Positions 6,484 through 12,787 of a stretch of 12,822 nt of DNA are shown here, piece by piece; position 1 is the first letter of the stretch; every line of letters starts with the position of its first letter. The position numbers were made by a program, and so were the translations under genes. Location: assembly GCA_031254175.1 (NCBI GenBank), contig JAIRUY010000134.1, forward strand, positions 1-12,822. Direction: 5' to 3'. Source of the DNA: Treponema sp. (GTDB lineage: Bacteria > Spirochaetota > Spirochaetia > Treponematales > Breznakiellaceae). Under the pieces are notes generated by a model. That model saw nothing but the letters and a program-made list of their open reading frames with translations, did no database searches and was not told the DNA's origin.

Positions 6484-6996
6484 TCAGATTTTATTATAGG
6501 TGATAAATGAAAAAGTGTCAAAATTGACAGTGTTTACCGGTTTCCAGCAGCCGGTATCTATTTCGGGGAAAAAAGCATCACCCTCGTACTCCCTATGTAT
6601 CAATGTAAGCTCAATTTTATTGGCAAATGCAAGCGCTTGCCTGTAAATTGTCTCTCCTCCGCAGATAAATATCTTTTCATAAGAGACACAATGTTTAATG
6701 GCTGAGGTTAAAGAAGGAAAGATTATTACTTTTGGCTCTTTTGGGGACAGAGCTCGTTCTTGGGGACAAAGCTCGTCCTTAGGGACAGAGCTGCTCCCGG
6801 AAACTATGATATTTAACCGCCCGGGAAGGGGCTTTCTTGGGAGGGACTCCCATGTTTTCCTGCCCATGATGCACGGACTGCCCTTTGTCAATTCGCGGAA
6901 ATGAACCATATCCTCTTTAATCGACCAAGGCAATAAATTGTTTTTGCCAATTACCCGATTTTCTGCCATTGCGGCAATAATGATAATTTCCTGCAT
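6484..6996 (-). CDS. folA: Dihydrofolate reductase with a repeat-encoded 19-residue insertion
   Basis: Reduces dihydrofolate to tetrahydrofolate with NADPH, regenerating the cofactor that ThyA oxidises. 170 residues against about 160 in E. coli. Recognisable parts: IIAAMAENRVIGKNNLLPW, Asp29 (equivalent of catalytic Asp27 in E. coli), MGRKTWESL (44-52), PLPGRLNIIVS (56-66), ICGGETIY (111-118) and EGDAFFPE. Residues 67-85, just after the IIVS strand near the NADPH adenine side, are encoded by three tandem 19-bp units (6742-6798) and have no counterpart in E. coli DHFR. The core motifs on both sides stay in frame, so the protein is probably functional. The start lies 2 nt after the thyA stop with only a weak upstream GCGGT, suggesting translational coupling to thyA. 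Confidence 0.95.
   Translation of the reverse strand: MQEIIIIAAMAENRVIGKNNLLPWSIKEDMVHFRELTKGSPCIMGRKTWESLPRKPLPGRLNIIVSGSSSVPKDELCPQERALSPKEPKVIIFPSLTSAIKHCVSYEKIFICGGETIYRQALAFANKIELTLIHREYEGDAFFPEIDTGCWKPVNTVNFDTFSFITYNKI
6742..6798 (+). repeat. Three tandem 19-bp repeat copies inside folA
   Basis: Unit starts at 6743, 6762 and 6781: GGGGACAGAGCTCGTTCTT, GGGGACAAAGCTCGTCCTT, then AGGGACAGAGCTG with a diverged tail. Three units of 19 give 57 bp, exactly 19 codons, so the folA frame survives; one or two copies would have shifted it. The units are read in three different frames, giving SSSVPKDE, LCPQERA and LSPKEPK. Core sequence is shared with copies elsewhere in the window. Confidence 0.9.
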
Positions 6997-6998
6997 GG

Positions 6999-7865
6999 TT
7001 AGACCGCAATGTCAAATTTTATGGCTGGGTGAGGCTCGTAATTTTCGATAAATGAGTCGCCATAATGCCAGTCAAATATCGAAGTAAAATCAAGCGTTTT
7101 TATACACGGCAAGGTTTTTGGAGAACGGGAACATTGCCGGCGAATTGCTTCAATGTGGTTCACATAGATATGAACATCGCCTAAAAAGCCGATTAGTCTG
7201 CCTTCGGCAAGACAACTTTCCTTTGCAAGCAAATGCAGAAGCAGCCCATAGCTTGCAATGTTGAACGGTAATCCAAGGGCAACATCCACCGAGCGTTGAT
7301 TCCAAAGCAGGTTCAGCTTTCCGTTTATTACTGTCACCTGAAAAGCGTAATGACAGGGCGGCAATGCCATACGGGGAAGGTCAAAGGGATTCCACGCGCT
7401 GACAATCATTCGCCGGCTTTCCGGATCGGTTTTTAAAGTCTGTATCAGCTGTTTTAGCTGGTCACAGCTCTGTCCGTCAGGAGGCAGGTCGAAAGCTGTG
7501 TATTTTGCCCCGAAATTACGCCATTGCCACCCATAAACAGGCCCCAGTTCCCGTTCTTCTTTCATCCTAGCCTTGGTTTGCTCATCGTTAGCGTACGGAA
7601 CCGCATCAGAACTGCACCATTCGTCCCAAATATGATTGCCCTGTTCCTGAAGCCACTGTTTGTCGGTTATGCCGCGAATGAAGAATTCCAGCTCAGAAGC
7701 CACAAGGCGGAAAGGTACTTTTTTTGTGGTTAACAGCGGAAAGCCGTCTGCCATATCGTGTTCAAATATAGCTCCGGCAATAGTGAGAGCGTCAATGCCG
7801 GTTCTGTTAATTTTAAGAAAACCGCTGTCAAGAATTCTTTGTACGATGTCCAGATACGCTTTCAT
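6999..7865 (-). CDS. thyA: Thymidylate synthase (ThyA)
   Basis: Methylates dUMP to dTMP using methylene-tetrahydrofolate and produces dihydrofolate, the substrate of the next gene, folA. 288 residues. Catalytic Cys171 sits in LPPCHYAFQ. dUMP-contacting signatures are RTG (21-23), SRRMIVSAWNP (150-160), QRSVD (190-194), LPFNIASY (199-206) and HIYVNH (232-237). Residues 83-109 form a species-type insertion ahead of GPVYGWQWR. The start MKAYLDIVQRILDSG is the expected N-terminus, but there is no evident Shine-Dalgarno upstream, which is odd for a lead gene of an operon. First gene of thyA-folA-nucleotidyltransferase-popT. I found no convincing promoter for it in the divergent gap shared with der. 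Confidence 0.97.
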   Translation of the reverse strand: MKAYLDIVQRILDSGFLKINRTGIDALTIAGAIFEHDMADGFPLLTTKKVPFRLVASELEFFIRGITDKQWLQEQGNHIWDEWCSSDAVPYANDEQTKARMKEERELGPVYGWQWRNFGAKYTAFDLPPDGQSCDQLKQLIQTLKTDPESRRMIVSAWNPFDLPRMALPPCHYAFQVTVINGKLNLLWNQRSVDVALGLPFNIASYGLLLHLLAKESCLAEGRLIGFLGDVHIYVNHIEAIRRQCSRSPKTLPCIKTLDFTSIFDWHYGDSFIENYEPHPAIKFDIAV

Positions 7866-8093
7866 TAACTATAAGCAATAGCAGAAATCAGGGCTTGAAG
7901 CAAGGATGTTTTTTGGGGACAGAACCCGCCTAACCAAACCGTAGTATTTGAAGCTTTTTATCAACAGACGCCGTAGACATTCTGCGCTTATATATGCTAC
8001 ACCGTTAGCATTAACGAATAACTTTACGGCTTAACACGCTATCCGTTAAACTGGCGGAAGTCCAAAAACTATCTTTATGGAGAGAAGTAAAAA
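7866..8093. other. Divergent intergenic region between thyA and der
   Basis: This 228-bp gap holds no gene that I can support. It must contain the start signals for thyA (minus) and der (plus). On the plus strand TATATA near 7990 could be a -10, but no good -35 is paired with it. It contains a repeat copy at 7915-7930 and short inverted repeats: CGTTA/TAACG (8003-8007 and 8012-8016) and TTAACG/CGTTAA (8011-8016 and 8044-8049). A Shine-Dalgarno-like GGAGAG at 8079-8084 precedes der. Confidence 0.5.
7915..7930 (+). repeat. Dispersed repeat copy upstream of thyA
   Basis: GGGGACAGAACCCGCC, preceded by a run of T as in other copies, matches the GGGGACAGA half of the core but has AACC in place of GCTC. 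It lies about 50 bp upstream of the thyA start in non-coding DNA. Confidence 0.6.
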
Positions 8094-9551
8094 ATGGGGA
8101 CAGAGCTAACTGTAGAGCTGCCAAATGTCAAACTACCAGCAGCCGCCAAACGTAAATACCAAAACCTTCCCACAGTAGTCCTCGCCGGACGCCCCAATGT
8201 TGGAAAGTCCACGCTCTTTAACCGCCTATTGCGTAAACGCAGAGCCATTACCGATCCGACACCCGGCGTAACACGCGATCCGGTAGAAGCAGACTGCATA
8301 ATTAACGAAAAACCTGTCAGGCTCATCGACACCGGCGGTTTTAAGTTAGCTGAAAGTGAAAGCATAGACAAGCTGGTAGTTGAAAAAACTATTGCCGCAA
8401 TAAAAAAAGCTGATCTTGTCATTCTGATTCTTGAAGCCGGAGAAATAACAAGCGAAGACGAAGAATTTATCGCCCTTTTGCGTCCGTACCGCGATAAACT
8501 TATCGCAGCAGTAAATAAAACAGAAGGAGGCAGACGGCAGTCTGATGCCTGGAATGTTCTTTCCTTTGGCTTTGATAAAGTTTTTATGATCTCCGCCGAA
8601 CATGGTGATAATGTGGGAGAACTTGAACAGGAAATCATTAATCGTCTTGATTTTTCCAATGTAGAGGAAACTCAGGAACAGACACCTGTCAGAATCACCC
8701 TTCTTGGCAAACCCAATACAGGGAAATCTACGCTTTCAAACCGCCTGACATCAACCAGCGCTTCAATAGTAAGTAAAATTCCCGGCACAACCAGAGACAC
8801 TGTTGAGGGCAGCTTTTCATGGAAATCTCAAAACTTCGTTATTTTGGATACAGCAGGAATTCGCCGAAAAGCAAAAGTCACTGAAAATATTGAATATTAT
8901 TCAGTAAACCGAGCCATCAAAACCATAAATGAATCAGACATTGTTGTTCTGATGATTGACGCAGAGGAAGGGCTTACCGATCAAGACAAGAAGATCGCGG
9001 CTTTGGCGCACGACAAAGGAAGAGGCATTGTAATGGCGCTTAACAAATGGGATGTGCTGACCGCCGAAGACGATGAAAAATCAAATTCTTTACGTGCGCC
9101 GGCAGGAAATAAATCCGCTATGCCCCAAGAAAAGAAAATTCTCAAAACTATTACAGACAGAATTCATTTTCAATTTGGGCAAATGGAGTATGCGCCGATT
9201 ATCCCTATCAGCGCAAAAAACGGAACCGGAGTTGATAAATTATTGAATACAATAATAAAAATGCACCGCCAGTTAAATCTCCGCATTGGAACCGCCCGGT
9301 TAAATCAGGCGCTTGAAAAATGGCTTTTGGAATCTCCTCCTCCGTCAGGCCCAAAAACCAGATTTAAAATAAAATATGCGGTGCAGAAATCTGCCAATCC
9401 TGTTCATATTATCCTTTTTGCCTCACGTTTAAGAGCGGTTAATGAAACATATATATCTTATTTACGAAACAAAATACGCAAAGAATTGGGTTTTTCGCTG
9501 ATTCCCATTCTTGTTGAAGTTAAAGATTCTTCCGGAAAAAGGGCTGATTGA
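8094..9551 (+). CDS. der: Ribosome assembly GTPase Der (EngA)
   Basis: Double-domain GTPase needed for maturation of the 50S ribosomal subunit. 485 residues. First G domain: GRPNVGKST (32-40), DTGG (79-82), NKTE (141-144; more often NKxD) and SAEHG (167-171). Second G domain: GKPNTGKST (205-213), DTAG (252-255), NKWD (317-320) and SAKNG (373-377). A KH-like C-terminal domain follows, with the typical ESPPPSGPKTRFKIKYAVQ stretch. There is a polar insertion around 325-347 after NKWD. The N-terminus is about 20 residues longer than in E. coli or B. subtilis Der, and its first residues come from a dispersed repeat copy. An inverted copy overlaps the stop codon. GGAGAG lies about 9 nt before the ATG. 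Probably co-transcribed with pgsA. Confidence 0.97.
   Translation: MGTELTVELPNVKLPAAAKRKYQNLPTVVLAGRPNVGKSTLFNRLLRKRRAITDPTPGVTRDPVEADCIINEKPVRLIDTGGFKLAESESIDKLVVEKTIAAIKKADLVILILEAGEITSEDEEFIALLRPYRDKLIAAVNKTEGGRRQSDAWNVLSFGFDKVFMISAEHGDNVGELEQEIINRLDFSNVEETQEQTPVRITLLGKPNTGKSTLSNRLTSTSASIVSKIPGTTRDTVEGSFSWKSQNFVILDTAGIRRKAKVTENIEYYSVNRAIKTINESDIVVLMIDAEEGLTDQDKKIAALAHDKGRGIVMALNKWDVLTAEDDEKSNSLRAPAGNKSAMPQEKKILKTITDRIHFQFGQMEYAPIIPISAKNGTGVDKLLNTIIKMHRQLNLRIGTARLNQALEKWLLESPPPSGPKTRFKIKYAVQKSANPVHIILFASRLRAVNETYISYLRNKIRKELGFSLIPILVEVKDSSGKRAD
8096..8110 (+). repeat. Dispersed repeat copy forming the start of der
   Basis: GGGGACAGAGCTAAC begins at the G of the der ATG, so the start codon straddles the repeat boundary and residues 2-5 (GTEL) are encoded by the repeat. 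It has the same core as the tandem copies in folA. Confidence 0.75.
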
Positions 9552-9566
9552 GCTCTGTCTCCAAAG
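9550..9566 (-). repeat. Inverted repeat-family copy overlapping der stop codon
   Basis: On the minus strand this reads CTTTGGAGACAGAGCTC, one base off the canonical core (GGAGAC for GGGGAC). The last two bases of the der TGA are inside it. Together with the copy at 8096 it brackets der in opposite orientations. Confidence 0.65.
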
Positions 9567-9569
9567 TTA

Positions 9570-9598
9570 TTGACACATTAGCCTGAATGAGACAAAAT
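9570..9598 (+). promoter_or_regulatory. Possible promoter before pgsA
   Basis: Perfect -35 TTGACA (9570-9575), 17-nt spacer, but a weak -10 CAAAAT (9593-9598). Transcription would start at about the pgsA ATG, implying an almost leaderless message, so read-through from der may be the main source. Confidence 0.3.
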
Positions 9599-9603
9599 TA
9601 ATC

Positions 9604-10200
9604 ATGGGCTTGGCAAACAAACTAACATTTTCACGAATAATTCTTGCTCCCGTTTTTTTTATAATTTATCTGCTGCCTGAATTTTTCCCTTTATGGTTTG
9701 TTCACGGCGCAGCATGGACAGTGCCCGTCCTTTGGTTTATTTTTATTGTTTCGGAAGTAACCGATCTGCTTGACGGTTTGGCTGCCCGTAAACTTAACGA
9801 AACCTCCGACTTTGGAAAATTTTTTGATCCTTTTGCCGACACGCTCCTGCAAATTACCTGTTTCCTGTGTTTTGTAATCGACGGTATTTTTCCGGCTATC
9901 CTTTTCCTGCTGATCATCTACCGTGAGTTCGGCATCCTTTTCCTTCGCAATCTGCTGTTAAGAAAAGGTATCGTTTTGGGCGCCCGTATGAGCGGCAAAG
10001 TAAAAACTGTTTCTTATATAATTGCAGCAGGCGCAGCTCTTCTTTTTGCAAGTTTTCAGCGGCTGTCTGTCTTTGAATTTCTGCTTCCATATTTTAGAAT
10101 TGGCGCCAATATCATCTTTATTATTTCAGTTATCATTTCCATTATATCATTTTTTGACTATCTAAAAGTCTTCATGGCAAAAGAAAAAAATTATGAATGA
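9604..10200 (+). CDS. pgsA: CDP-diacylglycerol-glycerol-3-phosphate 3-phosphatidyltransferase (PgsA)
   Basis: Integral membrane enzyme that makes phosphatidylglycerophosphate from CDP-diacylglycerol and glycerol 3-phosphate, the committed step to phosphatidylglycerol. 198 residues. The CDP-alcohol phosphotransferase motif is complete: Asp54, Asp57-Gly58, Ala61-Arg62, Gly71, Asp75 and Asp79. The N-terminus MGLANKLTFSRIILAPVF is the usual PgsA start, and several hydrophobic segments follow. PgsA fits better than PssA because of this N-terminus and length, but other CDP-alcohol transferases cannot be fully excluded. Shine-Dalgarno is weak (TGAGAC). The gene lies 52 nt after der and overlaps the following kinase gene by 8 nt, implying coupled translation. 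Confidence 0.88.
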   Translation: MGLANKLTFSRIILAPVFFIIYLLPEFFPLWFVHGAAWTVPVLWFIFIVSEVTDLLDGLAARKLNETSDFGKFFDPFADTLLQITCFLCFVIDGIFPAILFLLIIYREFGILFLRNLLLRKGIVLGARMSGKVKTVSYIIAAGAALLFASFQRLSVFEFLLPYFRIGANIIFIISVIISIISFFDYLKVFMAKEKNYE

Positions 10201-11572
10201 AAAAGAGCTTCTAAATAAAATCGATTCTGATAGCGCGGCAGGTATTTTTTCAGAACTTTACGGAAAAGATGAAATTGACGCTGCCAGACAGCGTTACCGC
10301 AAATTAATAACAGAAATGCCAAAAGGTCAGATAAACGAAACAGAAAAACTTCGGGTGTTTAGCGCGCCGGGAAGAACCGAACTTGCAGGAAATCACACCG
10401 ATCATAACAGAGGAAAGGTTTTGGCTGCATCCATCCAGCTGGACAGCGTTGCAATTGTACAGAAACGAAATGACAACAGAGTATTTTTCCGCTCCACAGG
10501 TTATCCTGATGTAGTTGTAGATTTAAAAGATTCATCCGGAGCTTCTGATCTGCTGCCAAAACATATAGAAGAAGGAACAACAGAAGCTCTTGTCAGAGGA
10601 ATTGCCGCCGAATTAAACCGCCGCAACGGGAAGCCCGGCGATTACACAATCGGAGGATTTTCGGCTAACGCGACTTCAACCGTATTGCCCGGATCAGGAC
10701 TTTCATCATCAGCGGCGGTGGAAGTACTTATTGGCCGCATTTTTGATTCTCTGTACCCTCAACAATTTTCAGAGCACGGCGAAGGAAAACGAAGCGCTTT
10801 GGAAATTGCGCAAATTGGCCAGATTGCAGAAAATGTCTATTTTGGAAAACCATGCGGGCTGATGGATCAAACAGCATGCGCTTCAGGCGGCGTTGTCGCC
10901 ATTGACTTTGCCAATGCGGTATGCCCTTCAGTAAAACAAATAAATTTTGATCCTGCCGCCGCCGGTTACGCTTTATGCGTAGTGGACTCCGGCGGCAGTC
11001 ATGCCGATTTAACTCCTGATTACGCGTCAATTCCCGCTGAAATGAAAAAAGCAGCCGCGTTTTTTGGCAAATCCGTACTGGGAGAACTGGAAAAAGAAGT
11101 TTTTTTGTCAAGCGCTTCGGAAATACGAAAAGCGTCTGGAGACAGGGCATTTTTACGTTCATTGCATTTCTTTGATGAAAATATACGGGTAGAGGCCATG
11201 GCAAGTATTTTAAATGAAATGGAAAATGCCGCCACACACTCTGCAAAGCAGCAGGCAATGTTTGCTTTTTTGGATTTGGTCAATCAGTCCGGCGATTCTT
11301 CATGGCAGCTTTTGCAAAATGTATACTCCGCACAGTATCTTGATTCGCAGGGCATTTGCGTTGCCCTTGCTTTGACAAAAGAATTCCTGCAAAAGCAAAA
11401 ATTACAAGGCGCTTGCAGAGTTCACGGAGGAGGTTTTGCCGGTACCATACAGGTATATCTTCCGCTTGATGCAATAAATGCGTATAAGACAAAAATGGAA
11501 AAAGTTTTCGGCGCAGGTTCAGTAACGCCTCTAAGAATAAGGCCTGTGGGCGCAATAGAATTGACTTTTTGA
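10193..11572 (+). CDS. Galactokinase-family GHMP kinase
   Basis: ATP-dependent sugar kinase of the GHMP superfamily, most like galactokinase (galactose to galactose 1-phosphate). 459 residues, somewhat longer than the 380-390 of E. coli-type enzymes. Motifs in order: the galactokinase signature GRTELAGNHTDHNRG (60-74), the ATP loop LPGSGLSSSAA (165-175), CGLMDQ (221-226) with Asp225 as probable catalytic base, and GGGFAGT (412-418). In the signature Asn67 replaces the Glu of the classical GEHTDYN, so sugar specificity is uncertain. The start overlaps the pgsA stop by 8 nt; a Shine-Dalgarno-like AAAGAAAAAA is weak. No other Leloir genes are nearby. About 50 N-terminal residues precede the signature. 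Confidence 0.85.
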   Translation: MNEKELLNKIDSDSAAGIFSELYGKDEIDAARQRYRKLITEMPKGQINETEKLRVFSAPGRTELAGNHTDHNRGKVLAASIQLDSVAIVQKRNDNRVFFRSTGYPDVVVDLKDSSGASDLLPKHIEEGTTEALVRGIAAELNRRNGKPGDYTIGGFSANATSTVLPGSGLSSSAAVEVLIGRIFDSLYPQQFSEHGEGKRSALEIAQIGQIAENVYFGKPCGLMDQTACASGGVVAIDFANAVCPSVKQINFDPAAAGYALCVVDSGGSHADLTPDYASIPAEMKKAAAFFGKSVLGELEKEVFLSSASEIRKASGDRAFLRSLHFFDENIRVEAMASILNEMENAATHSAKQQAMFAFLDLVNQSGDSSWQLLQNVYSAQYLDSQGICVALALTKEFLQKQKLQGACRVHGGGFAGTIQVYLPLDAINAYKTKMEKVFGAGSVTPLRIRPVGAIELTF

Positions 11573-11587
11573 GTTTGCGCAGGAATA

Positions 11588-11617
11588 TTGAATATAAGCA
11601 TCTAAAATTGATATAAT
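11588..11617 (+). promoter_or_regulatory. Promoter for tRNA-Thr
   Basis: -35 TTGAAT (11588-11593), 18-nt spacer, consensus -10 TATAAT (11612-11617). The predicted start is a few bases before the mature tRNA 5' end at 11627. Confidence 0.75.
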
Positions 11618-11626
11618 TTAACAAAC

Positions 11627-11699
11627 GCCATGATGGCTCAGATGGCAGAGCGGCGCACTCGTAATGCGCAGGTCTCGGGTTCGATTCCCGATCATGGCT
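11627..11699 (+). tRNA. tRNA-Thr (anticodon CGT)
   Basis: All arms pair fully: acceptor GCCATGA with TCATGGC, D stem GCTC/GAGC, anticodon stem GCGCA/TGCGC with loop CTCGTAA, and T arm TCGGG-TTCGATT-CCCGA. The anticodon CGT (11660-11662) reads ACG, giving threonine. The G1-C72 and C2-G71 pairs fit threonine identity. The discriminator base is T and no CCA is encoded, so the tail must be added enzymatically. 73 nt. Confidence 0.96.
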
Positions 11700-11700
11700 G

Positions 11701-11739
11701 GATATTTAGCATTATAGGGAAATTTCCCGAAAAAATATC
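11701..11739. repeat. Palindrome after tRNA-Thr
   Basis: A perfect 12-bp palindrome GGGAAATTTCCC (11717-11728) is nested inside longer arms GATATTT (11701-11707) and AAATATC (11733-11739). It begins directly after the tRNA and may help end or process its transcript. There is no T-run, so it is not a standard terminator; an operator for the next gene is another option. Confidence 0.4.
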
Positions 11740-11753
11740 ATAATTTATGTAAC

Positions 11754-11782
11754 TTGATTAAATATTTTATGTTTGATATAAC
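11754..11782 (+). promoter_or_regulatory. Promoter for the SEC59/DGK-like gene
   Basis: -35 TTGATT (11754-11759), 17-nt spacer, -10 TATAAC (11777-11782). The predicted start near 11789 leaves a short leader containing GCAGGG ahead of a TTG start. Confidence 0.65.
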
Positions 11783-11803
11783 ATAGTACAGCAGGGTATA
11801 TTA

Positions 11804-12436
11804 TTGATAAAATTAAAACTTCAAAAGTTTTCTGTTTTCTCCGCCTCAAAGAAGGGTATTGGCGAATTAAAGTCCGAGATTATCAGGAAAGCTATCCATT
11901 TTCTTATCGCCTTCAGCCCCTTAATGGCTGCCGTAAACAGGCAGTTTACATTGTTTTTTCTGATGGCGGGCGTTTGCTGCTATACACTTATGGAGTATTT
12001 GCGTCTTTCCGGCACAAAAGTTCCTGTTATTTCTTCCATAACCAGAATGGCATCAAGACCCGGAGATGCGGGAAGTTTTATTATGGGGCCTGTAACCCTG
12101 GGTTTAGGCGCTTTTCTTGCTCTTTTTTTATTTCCGCCTCAAACGGCAGCTATCGCCATTTACGCCCTCGCTTTCGGTGATGGATTTGCAAGTTTAGTCG
12201 GAAAATTCTCCGGGAATTGGCGTCCTGCCATTCTTTGCGGGAAAAGCGTTGAAGGCTCAATTGCCTGTTTTACCGCGGTTTTTATAAGCGCTTATGCTGT
12301 TTCAAATAGTGTGCGAATTTCAGCCATTGCCGCCTTTACCGCAATGGTTGTTGAAGCTATGCCGCTGGATGATTATGACAATTTGGCTGTTCCTGTCACT
12401 GTTGGTCTGATCGTTCAATTGGCCTTATTTCAATAA
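11804..12436 (+). CDS. CTP-dependent diacylglycerol/polyprenol kinase family membrane protein (SEC59-like)
   Basis: Predicted integral membrane kinase that phosphorylates a lipid alcohol such as diacylglycerol or a polyprenol, probably with CTP; substrate inferred from the family (dolichol kinase/phytol kinase/bacterial DGK). 210 residues with several hydrophobic segments. Family marks are RKAIH (29-33), Glu64 in a membrane segment, GDGFASLVGK (125-134), GKSVEGS (146-152), and the late Glu184 followed by DDYDNLAVPV (189-198). Often annotated loosely as phosphatidate cytidylyltransferase. The start is a TTG at 11804 with GCAGGG 7 nt upstream; a stop at 11774 limits longer forms, and the next ATG would remove the conserved RKxxH. 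The 3' end overlaps the convergent toxin gene by 12 nt. Confidence 0.82.
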   Translation: MIKLKLQKFSVFSASKKGIGELKSEIIRKAIHFLIAFSPLMAAVNRQFTLFFLMAGVCCYTLMEYLRLSGTKVPVISSITRMASRPGDAGSFIMGPVTLGLGAFLALFLFPPQTAAIAIYALAFGDGFASLVGKFSGNWRPAILCGKSVEGSIACFTAVFISAYAVSNSVRISAIAAFTAMVVEAMPLDDYDNLAVPVTVGLIVQLALFQ

Positions 12437-12769
12437 TTTTTTAATTAGTATATCTTGTAAATTTCTTCTTGAATCTATTATCGTTAATACATTTACAATA
12501 TTACCATTAATTTTATAAATGATTTTCCAGGGATTTTCTGTAATTTGTCTATAATCCTTTATGTTTCTTTTAAGCAGCTCCGGAACATATGTTCCCCTGT
12601 ACGGAAAATGATCCAATGAATTAATTTTTACTTTGATTTTTTCCATTATTTTTAGTGCATTTTGTGGATTATTTTGCGCAATAAAAACAATTATTTCATC
12701 CAGATCCTTTTCCGCATTTTGAGTCATATTTACAAAATATTCTTTGGATTCTGTTATTTTTTTAGCCAT
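12425..12769 (-). CDS. ParE/RelE-family toxin
   Basis: Probable toxin of a type II toxin-antitoxin pair, acting on either gyrase (ParE) or ribosome-bound mRNA (RelE); which one is not decidable here. 114 residues. Family pattern: a first strand leading into AEKDLDEIIVFIAQNNPQNA (helical), then YRQI (73-76), WKIIYKINGNIVNVLTIIDSRRN (81-103), the usual closing strands with the Asp-x-Arg-Arg signature. The C-terminal KKLLK is basic. The ATG lies 7 nt after the stop of a partial upstream frame that may be the antitoxin. The gene is visibly richer in A and T than its neighbours, consistent with acquisition. It ends tail-to-tail with the lipid kinase gene, their stops overlapping. Confidence 0.8.
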   Translation of the reverse strand: MAKKITESKEYFVNMTQNAEKDLDEIIVFIAQNNPQNALKIMEKIKVKINSLDHFPYRGTYVPELLKRNIKDYRQITENPWKIIYKINGNIVNVLTIIDSRRNLQDILIKKLLK

Positions 12770-12772
12770 TTG

Positions 12773-12787
12773 CGGATTACCAATCCG
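12773..12787. repeat. Hairpin between antitoxin stop and toxin start
   Basis: CGGATT (12773-12778) and AATCCG (12782-12787) pair perfectly around a 3-nt loop. The stem includes the probable antitoxin stop and sits directly before the toxin ATG, where it could limit toxin translation unless ribosomes arrive from the antitoxin. Confidence 0.45.

Noticed and set aside
6742..6798. Tandem repeats as a small CRISPR array
   Set aside because: Units are directly adjacent with no spacers, lie within a coding gene, and have no cas genes nearby.
7465..7475. Further repeat copy in thyA (GGACAGAGCTG on the minus strand)
   Set aside because: Only 11 bases match, and the encoded DGQSCDQL fits the normal ThyA pattern in this region, so chance is likely.
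8003..8052. Integron attC-like site: CGGCTTAAC followed by CGTTAAAC, with nearby TTAACG
   Set aside because: The right-hand GTTAAAC fits the attC end consensus, but the left end does not match its partner, the inner arms do not pair, and there is no cassette or integrase in view.
8075..8659. Long open frame on the strand opposite to der
   Set aside because: It is a shadow of der, whose two GTPase domains are unmistakable. The serine/arginine-rich translation is typical of an antisense frame.
11136..11148. Repeat-like CTGGAGACAGGGC in the galactokinase-like gene
   Set aside because: It lacks the AGCT half of the core and is explained by the coding sequence SGDRA.
10728..11258. 176-codon open frame antisense to the galactokinase-like gene
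   Set aside because: No recognisable domain, and the plus strand encodes a complete GHMP kinase across the whole stretch.
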